Below are positions 52,681-62,494 of a DNA stretch of 64,000 nt, one piece after another. The notes under the pieces were generated by a model. It ran no database searches. It was not told the DNA's origin and worked only from the letters and a program-made list of their open reading frames with translations. The position numbers and the translations under genes were made by a program. Source of the DNA: Paraburkholderia madseniana (GTDB taxonomy: Bacteria > Pseudomonadota > Gammaproteobacteria > Burkholderiales > Burkholderiaceae); assembly GCF_009690905.1 (NCBI RefSeq), contig NZ_VOSW01000023.1, positions 38,161 through 102,160 of the forward strand, read 5' to 3'. Positions within the stretch are counted from its first letter, which is position 1; every line of letters begins with the position of its first letter.

Positions 52681-54111
52681 TTATGCCTTTTCCGCCCGCC
52701 CATATGTGTCTTCGAATCGCACAATGTCGTCTTCGCCAAGATAGGCGCCGGATTGCACTTCGATCAACTCGAGCGGGATCTTGCCCGGGTTCTTCAGGCG
52801 GTGCGTGATTCCAAGTGGAATGTAGGTCGACTGGTTCTCTGTCAGGATGATCTCGTTGTCACCGTTCGTCACGAGTGCCGTGCCCTTCACAACGACCCAG
52901 TGCTCGGCACGGTGATGATGCATTTGCAGGCTCAACTGCGCGCCAGGGCGGACCACGATGCGTTTCACCTGGAAGCGATCGCCGCTGTCGATGCCTTCGT
53001 ATGAGCCCCAGGGACGTGCCACACGACGATGCGTGACTGACTCGTGGCGGCCCGCCGCATTTAACTGGGCAACGATTTTCCTGACGTCCTGCACCTGGTC
53101 CCGATTGGCGACCAGTACGGCGTCAGCGGTTTCGATGATGACGACATTGTCGAGACCGATGGCGGCCACCAGTCGATGCTCCGCGCGCACGTATGAGTTG
53201 CTCATCGCCTCGGTGAGGACGTCGCCGAGAAGTGAATTGCCCTGAGCATCGTGTTCTGCAATGTCAGCAAGCGCAGTCCATGAGCCGATATCGTTCCAAC
53301 CGAGGTTCGTTGTGGCAATGACCGCTGCGCGTTTCGTTTTCTCCATCACGGCGTGGTCGATCGAAATGTTCGGGCAGGCGGCGAAGGCTTTAGCGTCGAG
53401 GCGCGTGAAGTCGTTGTCGAGCTGCGCCCCGTCGAGCGCCAGTTCTGCCTGTGCAGCGATTTCTGGCTCGTAAAGGCGCAGTTCTTCCATGAGGGTCGAA
53501 GCCCGCAGCATGAACATGCCGCTGTTCCAGAAGTAACCTCCTTCACGAAGGAAACGCTGCGCCGTGGCCTCATCCGGTTTTTCGACGAATGCGTCCACCG
53601 CGAACGCATGGGTGTCGCCGTCAAGCTGTGCACCCGCACGGATGTAGCCATAACCGGTGTGCGGCTCAGTTGGTGCAATGCCGAAGGTGACCAGATAACC
53701 GTCGTTGGCGATCTTAGCCGCGGCTTCGGCTGCCTCGACGAACGCCGCCTCGCCGGTAATGACATGATCCGATGGCAGAACGAGCAGGATGGATTCCGCG
53801 GATTCGCGCATCGCTGCCAGCGCGGCAACCGCAATGGCCGGCGCGGTGTTACGGCTGACAGGCTCCAGTACGATCGATGCCGGTGCAATATCCACCTGTC
53901 GCAACTGTTCAGCGACCAGAAAGCGCTGGTCATTGTTCGTGACGACGATGGGAGCCGCAACGTTCCTGATGCCGCGCAGGCGCAATACAGTTTGTTGAAC
54001 CAACGTGTTTTCGCCGGTCAATCTGAGGTACTGCTTCGGGTATCCGCCTCGCGACATCGGCCAAAGTCGGGTACCGCTTCCGCCGCAAAGAATCACTGGA
54101 TGAATGTTCAT
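52681..54111 (-). CDS. manC: mannose-1-phosphate guanylyltransferase/mannose-6-phosphate isomerase (copy 2)
   Basis: A 476-residue bifunctional enzyme. [20 protein letters not shown] is the GDP-mannose pyrophosphorylase signature, AFVEKPDEATAQRFLREGGY follows, and the cupin isomerase half has [20 protein letters not shown] and [18 protein letters not shown]. It parallels copy 1 at 27649 along its whole length but differs at many positions, so the two are old paralogues or have separate origins. ATG 54111 follows GGGAGGAAG, one of the strongest ribosome sites in the window. It lies just downstream of galE. Confidence 0.95.
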   Translation of the reverse strand: MNIHPVILCGGSGTRLWPMSRGGYPKQYLRLTGENTLVQQTVLRLRGIRNVAAPIVVTNNDQRFLVAEQLRQVDIAPASIVLEPVSRNTAPAIAVAALAAMRESAESILLVLPSDHVITGEAAFVEAAEAAAKIANDGYLVTFGIAPTEPHTGYGYIRAGAQLDGDTHAFAVDAFVEKPDEATAQRFLREGGYFWNSGMFMLRASTLMEELRLYEPEIAAQAELALDGAQLDNDFTRLDAKAFAACPNISIDHAVMEKTKRAAVIATTNLGWNDIGSWTALADIAEHDAQGNSLLGDVLTEAMSNSYVRAEHRLVAAIGLDNVVIIETADAVLVANRDQVQDVRKIVAQLNAAGRHESVTHRRVARPWGSYEGIDSGDRFQVKRIVVRPGAQLSLQMHHHRAEHWVVVKGTALVTNGDNEIILTENQSTYIPLGITHRLKNPGKIPLELIEVQSGAYLGEDDIVRFEDTYGRAEKA

Positions 54112-54284
54112 GGTCTCACTTCCTCCCTCAGATTTATTTTTGTAGATGCCCATCTTAGCGCAAGCATAAGACGAAGCATTGAGTCACGCCCGTGCTCAAG
54201 AATGGCGGCACGCCCCGTGCGCTTTGCATGACAACTGCAAGAGCGCGCCGCCGCCGAGCTTTGATCGACTCAGGCGAAATCGAC

Positions 54285-55307
54285 TCAGGCGAATCCGTGC
54301 GGATTCGCCGCCTGCCACCGCCAGTGATCGGCACACATCCGCTCGATCCCAAACTCCGCGCGCCAGCCGAGTACATCCAATGCCGCCGCCGGATCCGCAA
54401 AACACGAAGCTACATCACCCGGTCGCCGCGCCACGATCTCATAAGGCACAGGGCGCCCCGAAGCCTTCTCGAACGCCTTGACGACGTCGATCACGCTATA
54501 CCCCTGCCCAGTCCCGAGATTCACCACAAAACTGGCATCACGCTTAACCAGCGCATCCAGTGCCGCCAGATGCCCACGCGCCAGGTCAACAACGTGGATA
54601 TAGTCCCGCACGCCGGTGCCATCCGGCGTCTCATAGTCGCCACCGAACACCCGCAGCTTCTCGAGCTTGCCGACAGCAACCTGCGCCACATACGGCATCA
54701 GGTTATTCGGAATACCAGCCGGATCCTCCCCCAACAACCCGCTCTCATGCGCGCCAACCGGATTGAAATAGCGCAGCGTCGCGATCCGCCAGGACGCATC
54801 CGCCACTTCCAGATCACGCAAAACCTGCTCGGCAATCAGCTTCGACTGCCCATAAGGATTGGTCGCCGACAGCGGAAACGATTCGTCGATCGGCGAGCTC
54901 TTCGGCACGCCATACACCGTCGCCGATGAACTGAACACGAACTGCTTCACATTGCGATCGCGCATCACGCCGAGCAGCGTCAGCAAACTGCCGACGTTAT
55001 TGCTGTAGTACTCGATCGGCTTGGCGACCGATTCGCCCACCGCCTTCAGCGCGGCAAAGTGAATCGCGCCGGTGATCGCGTGTGCGTCGAAAATACGGTT
55101 GAGCGCCGCTTCGTCGCGTGCGTCGGCTTCGTAGAAAATCACGACCTTGCCCGTGATTTTCTCCACGCGCCGCAACGATTCGCGGTTGCTGTTCACGAGA
55201 TTGTCGATTACCACGACGTCGTAACCGCCGTTGAGCAGTTCGACACATGTGTGCGAGCCGATAAATCCTGCGCCGCCCGTTACCAGAATCGTACCCTTCG
55301 TGGTCAT
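54285..55307 (-). CDS. galE: UDP-glucose 4-epimerase
   Basis: A 340-residue SDR enzyme of GalE size. It has ILVTGGAGFIGSHTCVELLN at the N-terminus, VVVIDNLVNSNRESL next to the NAD ribose, FSSSATVYG near residue 124 and YGQSKLIAEQVL near 149 for catalysis. Downstream landmarks ATLRYFNPVGAHESGLLGED, TPDGTGVRDYIHVVDLARGH and LGTGQGYSVIDVV are canonical. It interconverts UDP-glucose and UDP-galactose (perhaps also the N-acetyl forms). A 14-base repeat of its last codons follows the stop (TCGACTCAGGCGAA). A decayed copy lies at 39195-39785. Confidence 0.95.
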   Translation of the reverse strand: MTTKGTILVTGGAGFIGSHTCVELLNGGYDVVVIDNLVNSNRESLRRVEKITGKVVIFYEADARDEAALNRIFDAHAITGAIHFAALKAVGESVAKPIEYYSNNVGSLLTLLGVMRDRNVKQFVFSSSATVYGVPKSSPIDESFPLSATNPYGQSKLIAEQVLRDLEVADASWRIATLRYFNPVGAHESGLLGEDPAGIPNNLMPYVAQVAVGKLEKLRVFGGDYETPDGTGVRDYIHVVDLARGHLAALDALVKRDASFVVNLGTGQGYSVIDVVKAFEKASGRPVPYEIVARRPGDVASCFADPAAALDVLGWRAEFGIERMCADHWRWQAANPHGFA

Positions 55308-55319
55308 GCTGTTACTCCG

Positions 55320-56468
55320 TTAAAGTAAAACGCCCGTCATTTTCTGCACCAGGTCTTTATACGTTTCGACGACCACGCGTTCGTCGAATTCTTTCGCGAC
55401 TTTCTGTCGGCCGCGTTCTGCCATTGCACGGCGCTCGGCGCCGCTCATGTCGAGCATCTGCGCCAGCTTCTCCGCGAGACTCGCGGCATTGCGCACTTCG
55501 CACAGCAATCCATTGACGCCGTCCGCCACCACTTCACGGCAGCCGGGCACATCCGTCGTAACAATCGGCCGGCCCATCGCCGATGCTTCCATCAGCGTGC
55601 GCGGCACGCCTTCGCGATAGGAAGGCAGAACGACGCAATCCGCATCGGCGATGAAAGGCCGCACGTCGTGCGCCTCGCCAAGATACTCGATGATGCCTTC
55701 CTGCTCCCACGCGGCCACTTCTTCGCGTGTGATTGCGCTCGGATTGTCGACGCCAACCGGGCCGAGCAATTGGAACCGCGCCTGAGGATAACGTTCACGC
55801 AAGCGCCGCGCGGCTTCGACATATTCGGCCACGCCCTTGTCCCACAAGAGCCGCCCGATCAGCACGAACTTGAATTCCGTCCGCTCCGGCAGCGGCGTGA
55901 AGGCGAATTGTTCGAGATCGACGCCTTCGCCGTGCAGGAGACGCGCACGCTCAGGATGCACCAACAAATTCTGCTCGACAAACGCGGCCTGGTCGTCGCG
56001 ATTCAGAAACCAGATTTCGCGCGGGAAGCGGAAGGCGAAACGGTACAGTTTCTTGGCGACTTGCGCTGCGCGGCTGTGCTGGATGAACACGTAACCGAGC
56101 CCGGTCGTCACCGCCACCGACTGCACGCCCGCCAGTTTCGCGGCGACCGAGCCGTAAATGTTCGGCTTGATCGTGTAGTGGAACACAACGTGCGGGCGGA
56201 TGTTTCTGTACAAACGATACAACGACAAAAGTGTGCGCAGGTCCTCGCGCGGACTGGTGCCTTTCGACGCCACCGGCAATTCGATGCAGCGGCAGCCCAT
56301 CGCGGTGAGCAGCTCGAACGTGCGGTCGCGCGGCGCGAGCACCGTCACGTCGACGCCGCGCCCAACCAGCGTGCGGATCAGCCCTTGCCGGTACGTATAG
56401 ATTGCCCAGGCGGTGTTACAGACGAGTGTAATGCGTAGCGCGGGTGTCGATTTCAAGGCAGGCTTCAT
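55320..56468 (-). CDS. GT4 glycosyltransferase
   Basis: A 382-residue GT-B protein. The N-terminal half has ITLVCNTAWAIYTYRQGLIR and HYTIKPNIYGSVAAKLAGVQ; the C-terminal half has FVLIGRLLWDKGVAEYVEAA and CVVLPSYREGVPRTLMEASA, in which the E-x7-E donor motif is EGVPRTLME. This is the group represented by WbnK/PglA-like transferases. It acts at the inner face of the membrane on the lipid-linked glycan. It lies 12 bases upstream of galE in transcription order, so UDP-galactose or a related sugar is a reasonable donor guess. Confidence 0.85.
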   Translation of the reverse strand: MKPALKSTPALRITLVCNTAWAIYTYRQGLIRTLVGRGVDVTVLAPRDRTFELLTAMGCRCIELPVASKGTSPREDLRTLLSLYRLYRNIRPHVVFHYTIKPNIYGSVAAKLAGVQSVAVTTGLGYVFIQHSRAAQVAKKLYRFAFRFPREIWFLNRDDQAAFVEQNLLVHPERARLLHGEGVDLEQFAFTPLPERTEFKFVLIGRLLWDKGVAEYVEAARRLRERYPQARFQLLGPVGVDNPSAITREEVAAWEQEGIIEYLGEAHDVRPFIADADCVVLPSYREGVPRTLMEASAMGRPIVTTDVPGCREVVADGVNGLLCEVRNAASLAEKLAQMLDMSGAERRAMAERGRQKVAKEFDERVVVETYKDLVQKMTGVLL

Positions 56469-56519
56469 GCGGGAACGGGCTCGACGGTGAATGACAGGGT
56501 GAATGACGGCATAACGGAA

Positions 56520-57350
56520 TCAATGGCCCGCACGCGGCGCGAGCAGCGTGCGTTTGACCCGCTGCAATGCGCGGTAAGGCGTCACGAAGTGCAGCAGATT
56601 TTTGGCGAGACCCAGCCAGTCGTACAGATTGGTGACGTTGAAGTAGCGCAGTTGCAGCCGCAGCGTCGAGCTGACCTGGCGGCGCCGTTTGGTCGCGCTG
56701 ATGCCGCCTTCGTTCAGCTCGTAGTAGAGCCCGAGTTCCGGCAGGTTTGCGCAGTCGTAGCGCGCCATCAGGCGCACGAACAGATCGAGGTCTTCGGCGG
56801 AAGGATACGCAGCGCGATAGTTGCCGACCGCGCGCACTGCGTCGATGCGCAGCATCATCGAAGGATGCGCGAGGCATGAACGGAAGAAGCGCAGGCGCCG
56901 GATCTCGTTCGGTTCGGCGGGCGGCGTCAGCATGAAAAGCGGCTTGCCTTCACGCGTGACGACCTGCGTCCACATGCCGAGGCCGGCCACTTGCGGATGC
57001 AACTCCATGAACACGCGTTGTTTGGCCAGGCGCTGCGGCACGCTGCGGTCGCCCGCGTCGATGCGTGCTGCGTAGCGAAAGCCGCGCTGCGCAAGGGCGT
57101 CGATGCCGGTTTGCAGCGCGCGCTCGATGCCGCCGTTCTGCGGCATGCGCAGCACTTCGATCTTCATGTTGGCGATCGCCGGCGCGACGATCGGCGGCGT
57201 GCTGCCGTCGTCGACGATCAATACATGGATCAACGCGCTTTCGCTGAACGAGGCCAGCGTGAGGTCGACGTCGGCCTGGCCGTTGTACGCCGGCATCAGG
57301 ACGGCGACGTCGTCGAGAGACATTTGCGCGGCGGCGGATGAATTCGTCAT
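56520..57350 (-). CDS. GT2 glycosyltransferase
   Basis: A 276-residue GT-A protein. VAVLMPAYNGQADVDLTLAS opens the fold, HVLIVDDGSTPPIV binds the nucleotide, and FRYAARIDAGDRSVPQRLAK contains the D-x-x-D variant of the metal motif seen in a group of inverting transferases. SAEDLDLFVRLMARYDCANL contains the ED pair near the catalytic base. Its ATG overlaps the stop of the flippase gene (ATGA), so both belong to one operon running leftward from 58609. Confidence 0.85.
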   Translation of the reverse strand: MTNSSAAAQMSLDDVAVLMPAYNGQADVDLTLASFSESALIHVLIVDDGSTPPIVAPAIANMKIEVLRMPQNGGIERALQTGIDALAQRGFRYAARIDAGDRSVPQRLAKQRVFMELHPQVAGLGMWTQVVTREGKPLFMLTPPAEPNEIRRLRFFRSCLAHPSMMLRIDAVRAVGNYRAAYPSAEDLDLFVRLMARYDCANLPELGLYYELNEGGISATKRRRQVSSTLRLQLRYFNVTNLYDWLGLAKNLLHFVTPYRALQRVKRTLLAPRAGH

Positions 57351-58609
57351 GGGCGCAATTTGAAACGAATGTAATAAAGATTAACTGACGCGGCGGCGAG
57401 ATAACCGGCCGCGAGGCCCACCAGCGCACCGTAAGCGCCAAGCCGCGGAATCGCCAGCAGATTGACCACGAACGCAACGGCCAGCGCCAGCAGCCACTTC
57501 GAGAGCAACACGAATTTGGCCTGATATTTCAGCACGATCAGATTGCCGATCGCTTCGATGCCGGCCGGCACGGAAAGCCACACGGCCCAGCGGAAAATCT
57601 CGATGGCGCCTTCGAAGTCCGGTCCGAACACGCGGCGGATGATGAAACCCGCCAGCAAATCCAGCACGATCGCGCCGCTTACCATCAGCGCGGCAGTCAT
57701 GGCGGTCAGCCGCCACACGTTGCGGCGCAATTGCGCGGCATCCTGTACGCGGTAGACAAAGGCGGGCGCAATCGTCTGCGCAAGCATCAGCGCGAGCGTG
57801 ATCCAGTTTTCGTTCAACTGCTGCGCGGCGGAATAGCGCCCGAGGTCGGCGAAAGAAATGGCCCGCTCGAGCATCAGTCGGTCCAGTTTCAGGAACAGAT
57901 ACATACAGATCAGCCCGATCCAGAACACCGTGCCCGCGGTCGCGAAGTGCTTGAAGAGCGAACGATCGAGGTGCCAGCCGAGTTTGCCGCCATGCCGGCC
58001 GGTGTAATAGATCAGCAGAACCGCGCCAATGGCCGCCGATTCGACCGCCCACAGCCAGCCAAAGCGCGCGGGCGTTGCCATTGCGCGCACCATCAGATAG
58101 ACGACACCGGCCTTCAGCACCGCGGTGCTCATGCTGGTGAGCAACTGCGGCTTGCTGTACGTCATGCTTTGCAGCCACGCATTGATCACGCCAACGAACG
58201 GTTCGCGAAACAGCATCGTCACCGCGAGGCCGGCGAGCATGGCGCCCACCAGCGGGTCGAAAAAGTGCAGCGCGATGCCGAGCCACGTGAGCAGCAGCGC
58301 CGCCACGGACACCGAAAAGCGCAGCGCGAAGGCGCTGCCGAGCACCGTACCCAGTTGACTTGGCGGCCGGCCGACGATGGTGGGAACCAGAATTTCCGCC
58401 CCGCACACCCAGGTGATCGGCGACAGCACCAGCAGCAGCGTGTTCGCGTACTGCCATTTGCCGAAGGTGTCAGGCCCGAAGTAGCGCGCCAGCATGCCGC
58501 TGATGGCGATCGCCACGCCGATCTGCGTGAGCCGCTCCAGCCCGAGCCAGACGATGTTGGTGAAGGCGCGCGTGACGTCCGGATTGGCGAAGCGTTTGAG
58601 CGTCAGCAT
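57347..58609 (-). CDS. Wzx-type oligosaccharide flippase
   Basis: A 420-residue membrane protein with about twelve spans, of the MATE/MurJ/Wzx fold. The N-terminal region FTNIVWLGLERLTQIGVAIA and RYFGPDTFGKWQYANTLLLV is typical of polysaccharide flippases, and AIEIFRWAVWLSVPAGIEAI and the C-terminal GLAAGYLAAASVNLYYIRFK complete the fold. It would move an undecaprenyl-linked repeat unit across the membrane. This differs from the Wzm/Wzt exporter at the left of the window. The expected Wzy polymerase is not recognised nearby. Confidence 0.88.
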   Translation of the reverse strand: MLTLKRFANPDVTRAFTNIVWLGLERLTQIGVAIAISGMLARYFGPDTFGKWQYANTLLLVLSPITWVCGAEILVPTIVGRPPSQLGTVLGSAFALRFSVSVAALLLTWLGIALHFFDPLVGAMLAGLAVTMLFREPFVGVINAWLQSMTYSKPQLLTSMSTAVLKAGVVYLMVRAMATPARFGWLWAVESAAIGAVLLIYYTGRHGGKLGWHLDRSLFKHFATAGTVFWIGLICMYLFLKLDRLMLERAISFADLGRYSAAQQLNENWITLALMLAQTIAPAFVYRVQDAAQLRRNVWRLTAMTAALMVSGAIVLDLLAGFIIRRVFGPDFEGAIEIFRWAVWLSVPAGIEAIGNLIVLKYQAKFVLLSKWLLALAVAFVVNLLAIPRLGAYGALVGLAAGYLAAASVNLYYIRFKLRP

Positions 58610-58913
58610 CCGGCGGACACTCGCCTATGCGGTTGCACGCGTTGTAGGTGTTGCATGTGTTGTGCGGGGGACGCAACGTGCGCCAGGGCGCAATGTGTAA
58701 CAGCCCACCTGGCCGACTGTCGCGGCAACATTGCAAAAGCAGGGCGTCTAAGCATTAGAATGGATGTCTATTAGGGCATGTCCGAAAGGCGCAATTATAA
58801 GTTGGAACCGGATCGCTTCCGGCAAGGGCGCATCGCTCGGTTTAGCAGGTAGTTTTACCGATCCCTCGGCAATACGCCGGTCAAATTTTTCCATTGCACG
58901 CAAGTGAGCCAAC
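58610..58913. other. divergent promoter region
   Basis: This 304-base region separates the leftward flippase operon from rightward manB and should hold both promoters. A clean sigma70 pair is not visible. A T/G-rich tract (GTAGGTGTTGCATGTGTTG) is at 58641-58659. I see nothing else specific. Confidence 0.4.
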
Positions 58914-60308
58914 ATGATCTCCAAATCTATTTTCAAGGCGTATGACATTCGCGGTGTGATCGGCAAGACGCTCGACACTGACGCAGCGCGTTCGATCGGT
59001 CTCGCTTTTGGCAGCGAAGTGCGGGCGCAAGGCGGCGACGCCGTGGTGGTGGCGCGTGACGGCCGCCTCTCGGGTCCCGATCTGATCCAGGCGCTATCGG
59101 ACGGTCTGCGTGCGGCTGGCGTCGACGTAGTCAACGTCGGCATGGTGCCGACACCGGTCGGCTATTTCGCGGCCAGCGTGCCGTTGCAGCTCGACGGCGG
59201 CGAGCGCCGCGTCGATTCGTGCATCGTCGTGACGGGCAGCCACAATCCGCCTGACTACAACGGCTTCAAGATGGTCTTGCGCGGCGCGGCCATTTACGGC
59301 GAGCAGATCCTCGCGCTGCATCAGCGCATCGTCGACGAAAACTTCTCTGCGGGCAGCGGCACGTACACCGAGTACGACATCGCCGACGCCTATCTGGATC
59401 GCATCACCAGCGACGTCAAGCTCGCACGCCCGATCAAGATCGTGGTCGACACCGGCAACGGTGTGGCTGGTGGCCTCGCGCCGAAGCTCTTCAAGAAGCT
59501 CGGCTGCGAACTGGTGGAACTGTTCACCGAAATCGACGGCAACTTCCCGAACCATCACCCGGACCCGGCTCACCCGGAAAACCTCCAGGACGTAATCCGC
59601 GCGCTGAAGGAAACGGACGCTGAAATCGGTTTCGCATTCGACGGCGACGGCGACCGTCTCGGCGTCGTCACCAAAGACGGCCAGATCATCTATCCGGACC
59701 GGCAGTTGATGCTGTTCGCCGAAGAAGTGCTGTCGCGCAACAAGGGCGCGCAGATCATTTACGACGTGAAGTGCACGCGCAATCTGGGCAAGTGGATCAA
59801 GGAGAAGGGCGGCGAACCGCTGATGTGGAAGACCGGCCACTCGCTGGTCAAGGCGAAGCTGCGCGAAACCGGCGCACCGCTGGCGGGCGAAATGAGCGGC
59901 CACGTGTTCTTCAAGGACCGCTGGTACGGTTTCGACGACGGCCTGTACACGGGCGCGCGGCTGCTGGAAATCCTGACGCGTGTGGCAGATCCGAGCAAGC
60001 TGTTGAACACGCTGCCGAACTCGAATTCCACGCCGGAACTGCAATTGAAGCTCGAAGAAGGCGAAAACTTCGAACTGATCGCGCGTTTGCAGCAAAACGC
60101 GACGTTCACCGGCGCGGACGACGTCGTGAAGATCGACGGCTTGCGTGTCGAGTACCCGGACGGCTTCGGCCTCGCGCGCTCGTCGAACACCACGCCGGTG
60201 GTGGTCATGCGTTTCGAAGCCGATAGCGACGCAGCGCTCAAGCGCATCCAGGAAGACTTCCGCCGCGTAATCATGGCGGAGAAGCCGGACGCGAAGCTGC
60301 CGTTCTAA
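58914..60308 (+). CDS. manB: phosphomannomutase/phosphoglucomutase
   Basis: A 464-residue alpha-D-phosphohexomutase of the AlgC/ManB group. The phosphoserine loop is CIVVTGSHNPPDYNGFKMVL near residue 108, the metal-binding loop is FAFDGDGDRLGVV near 243, and the sugar-binding loop is GEMSGHVFFKDRWYGFDDGL near 325. It converts mannose 6-phosphate to mannose 1-phosphate (and probably the glucose pair), supplying both ManC enzymes. It is followed by a strong terminator, so it forms its own transcription unit. Confidence 0.93.
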   Translation: MISKSIFKAYDIRGVIGKTLDTDAARSIGLAFGSEVRAQGGDAVVVARDGRLSGPDLIQALSDGLRAAGVDVVNVGMVPTPVGYFAASVPLQLDGGERRVDSCIVVTGSHNPPDYNGFKMVLRGAAIYGEQILALHQRIVDENFSAGSGTYTEYDIADAYLDRITSDVKLARPIKIVVDTGNGVAGGLAPKLFKKLGCELVELFTEIDGNFPNHHPDPAHPENLQDVIRALKETDAEIGFAFDGDGDRLGVVTKDGQIIYPDRQLMLFAEEVLSRNKGAQIIYDVKCTRNLGKWIKEKGGEPLMWKTGHSLVKAKLRETGAPLAGEMSGHVFFKDRWYGFDDGLYTGARLLEILTRVADPSKLLNTLPNSNSTPELQLKLEEGENFELIARLQQNATFTGADDVVKIDGLRVEYPDGFGLARSSNTTPVVVMRFEADSDAALKRIQEDFRRVIMAEKPDAKLPF

Positions 60309-60354
60309 AAGCTCCAGCGGCGGCGCGGTTCTTCGTGAACCGCGGTTGCTGTCG

Positions 60355-60392
60355 AACGCGGCGCGGGTTTCACTTACCGCGCCGCGTTTTTT
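60355..60392 (+). terminator. intrinsic terminator after manB
   Basis: ACGCGGCGCGG (60356-60366) pairs with CCGCGCCGCGT (60377-60387), an 11-bp GC-rich stem with a 10-base loop and a run of six T residues from 60387. It lies 47 bases after the manB stop. Confidence 0.95.
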
Positions 60393-60476
60393 CATGCCAT
60401 TTACCTGTGTCGCGATAGAATTGCCGTCCTTTCATAGCATCTTCGGGCCGGATAGCCGGTTTTCCCACACTTGAGC

Positions 60477-61472
60477 GTGCAAAAGATACTAATCGTGAGG
60501 GTGTCGTCATTGGGCGACGTCGTTCACAACATGCCGGTGATCGCCGACATCCGACGCCGCCATCCCGAGGCCCAGATCGACTGGCTCGTCGAAGAAAGCT
60601 TCGTGGGCCTCGTGGGGCTCGTCAGCGGCGTGCGGCGGGCGATTCCCGTGTCGCTGCGGCGCTGGCGCAAGCGCATCCTCTCGGTCGACAACTGGCGCGA
60701 GATCAGCGCGTTTCGCCGCGCGCTCGCCGCCGAGAACTACGACCTCGTGATCGACTGCCAGGGGCTCATCAAGACCGCGTGGGTCGCGAGCATGGCGCGC
60801 GGGCCGCTGGTCGGCCTCGCGAACCGTACCGACGGCGCGGGCTTCGAATGGCCGGTGCGCTTCTTCTACGACAAACGCGTGCCGATCGAGCCGCGCACCC
60901 ATGTGGTCGAGCGTACGCGCCAACTGGTGGCCGCGGCGCTGGACGACCCGCAGCCGCAACCCACCGACGAGATCGACTTCGGCATCGACTCCGGGCGCGC
61001 GGCGCTGGCTTTGTCGGAAGCGAATCTGAATCTGCCGGTGCCTTACGTCGTGTTTGTGCACGCCACCTCGCGCGCCGACAAGCAGTGGCCCGACACCGCC
61101 TGGATCGAACTTGGGCAGTCTTTGGTGCGGCGCGGCGCGTCGATCGTGCTGCCGTGGGGCAGCGAGGAAGAGCGCGTCACCAGCGAGCGTCTGGCGAAGG
61201 AATTCGGCGGTGCGGCGATCGTGCCGCCCAAGCTGTCGTTGCCGGCGGTGGTCGGCCTGATCGAAGGCGCCGCCGCGACAGTCGGCGTTGACACAGGTCT
61301 AGTTCACATTGCGGCGGCGCTGAAGCGGCCGACAGTCGAGTTGTACAATTTCGCCACCGCATGGCGTACGGGCGGCTACTGGTCGCCGAACGTCGTCAAT
61401 CTCGGCACGGCCGGCAAGCCGCCCACGCTGCAGGAAGTGAAGTCCGCGCTGGCCGGTTTCGGCCTACTCTAA
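60477..61472 (+). CDS. waaC: lipopolysaccharide heptosyltransferase I
   Basis: A 331-residue GT9 protein. The family N-terminus QKILIVRVSSLGDVVHNMPV follows a GTG at 60477 (a TTG two codons earlier is also possible). Conserved features are VIDCQGLIKTAWVASMARG, the ADP-heptose-binding FVHATSRADKQWPDTAWIEL, and AATVGVDTGLVHIAAALKRP with the D-T-G-L-x-H motif. It adds the first L-glycero-D-manno-heptose to Kdo in the inner core. The next genes encode Kdo hydroxylase and Kdo transferase, a lipid A/core assembly group. Confidence 0.95.
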   Translation: MQKILIVRVSSLGDVVHNMPVIADIRRRHPEAQIDWLVEESFVGLVGLVSGVRRAIPVSLRRWRKRILSVDNWREISAFRRALAAENYDLVIDCQGLIKTAWVASMARGPLVGLANRTDGAGFEWPVRFFYDKRVPIEPRTHVVERTRQLVAAALDDPQPQPTDEIDFGIDSGRAALALSEANLNLPVPYVVFVHATSRADKQWPDTAWIELGQSLVRRGASIVLPWGSEEERVTSERLAKEFGGAAIVPPKLSLPAVVGLIEGAAATVGVDTGLVHIAAALKRPTVELYNFATAWRTGGYWSPNVVNLGTAGKPPTLQEVKSALAGFGLL

Positions 61473-61533
61473 TGCTGTAGCGCTGTAATGCGGTGTGCTT
61501 CGCCTTACGCTCCATCCGTTTTCAAGGGCGACC

Positions 61534-62418
61534 ATGAACGAAACCCAGATCATCGAAGTAGCGAACGCTGACTGGCACGGACGTAATCTGTCCGTGCCGC
61601 GCGAGATGCTGCTGGCCGGCGTCGAACGCGGCAAGGTGCTGTACTTTCCGAACCTGAGCTTTGCCATCGAAGGCGGCGAACAGGCCTTGCTCGATCCCGC
61701 ACTGGCCGATCCGAGCCGCAAGAACATCAGTCTTGAGCCGAACGGCGGCGCGCTGCATGGCGTGGCCGGCGATGCGGTTACGCAATCGGCGGTGCGCGCG
61801 TTGATCGCGCGTTATCAGTCCAACGCGCGTACGTTGGTCGATGGGCTCTTTCCTGAATACAACGGCAGGTTGCGCGTCGCGCCGACGAGCCTGCGGCTGC
61901 ATCAGGTGGAAGGGCGCGAGACGTCCTGGCGTAAGGACGACAGCCGTCTGCATGTTGACGCCTTTCCGTCGCGGCCGAATTACGGCGAGCGCATTCTGCG
62001 CGTGTTCACCAACGTGAATCCGCATGGCGCACCGCGCGTGTGGCGCGTCGGCGAACCGTTCGAGGATATGGCCAAGCGCTTCCTGCCGCGCATCAAACCG
62101 CAGATGCCGGGCTCGGCGTGGCTGTTGAATCTGCTGCATGTGACCAAGTCGCCGCGCAGCGAATACGACCATTTGATGCTGAATCTCCACGACGGCATGA
62201 AGGCCGATCTCGAGTATCAGAAGTCGAGCCCGCAGGAGACCATGCCGTTTCCGCCGGGTAGCGTGTGGGTGTGTTTCTCCGACCAGACTTCGCATGCGGT
62301 GATGTCCGGCCAGTTCATGCTGGAGCAGACCTTCTTCCTGCCGGTCAAGGCGATGGCGCAGCCGGACTGCGCACCGCTCGGCATTCTCGAGCGCCTGAAG
62401 GGCAGGGCTCTCGTTTGA
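61534..62418 (+). CDS. kdoO: Kdo 3-hydroxylase (Fe(II)/2-oxoglutarate dioxygenase)
   Basis: A 294-residue member of the KdoO family, which converts the outer or inner Kdo of lipid A precursors to Ko (D-glycero-D-talo-oct-2-ulosonic acid) in Burkholderia and Yersinia. The iron-binding H-x-D is in SRLHVDAFPSRP near residue 132, and the distal histidine in FSDQTSHAVMSGQFMLEQ. NLSFAIEGGEQALLDPALAD and the IRRxLxL-like RVAPTSLRLHQVEGRETSW are family regions. ATG 61534 gives the usual N-terminus; the frame is open from 61495. It lies between waaC and waaA, as in related genomes. Confidence 0.93.
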   Translation: MNETQIIEVANADWHGRNLSVPREMLLAGVERGKVLYFPNLSFAIEGGEQALLDPALADPSRKNISLEPNGGALHGVAGDAVTQSAVRALIARYQSNARTLVDGLFPEYNGRLRVAPTSLRLHQVEGRETSWRKDDSRLHVDAFPSRPNYGERILRVFTNVNPHGAPRVWRVGEPFEDMAKRFLPRIKPQMPGSAWLLNLLHVTKSPRSEYDHLMLNLHDGMKADLEYQKSSPQETMPFPPGSVWVCFSDQTSHAVMSGQFMLEQTFFLPVKAMAQPDCAPLGILERLKGRALV

Positions 62419-62494
62419 GCGCCGCTGTCTGTTTCGATCGTGCGGTGAAACGCGCGCTTGCATTCGGATTCACGCTCGGGCGTGCGGAGTCCCG

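Noticed and set aside
57731..58774. 347-codon plus-strand frame
   Set aside because: It is antisense to the flippase gene and very rich in R, H, Q and E, a typical shadow in high-GC DNA.
59094..60395. 433-codon minus-strand frame
   Set aside because: It is antisense to manB, whose catalytic motifs are complete.
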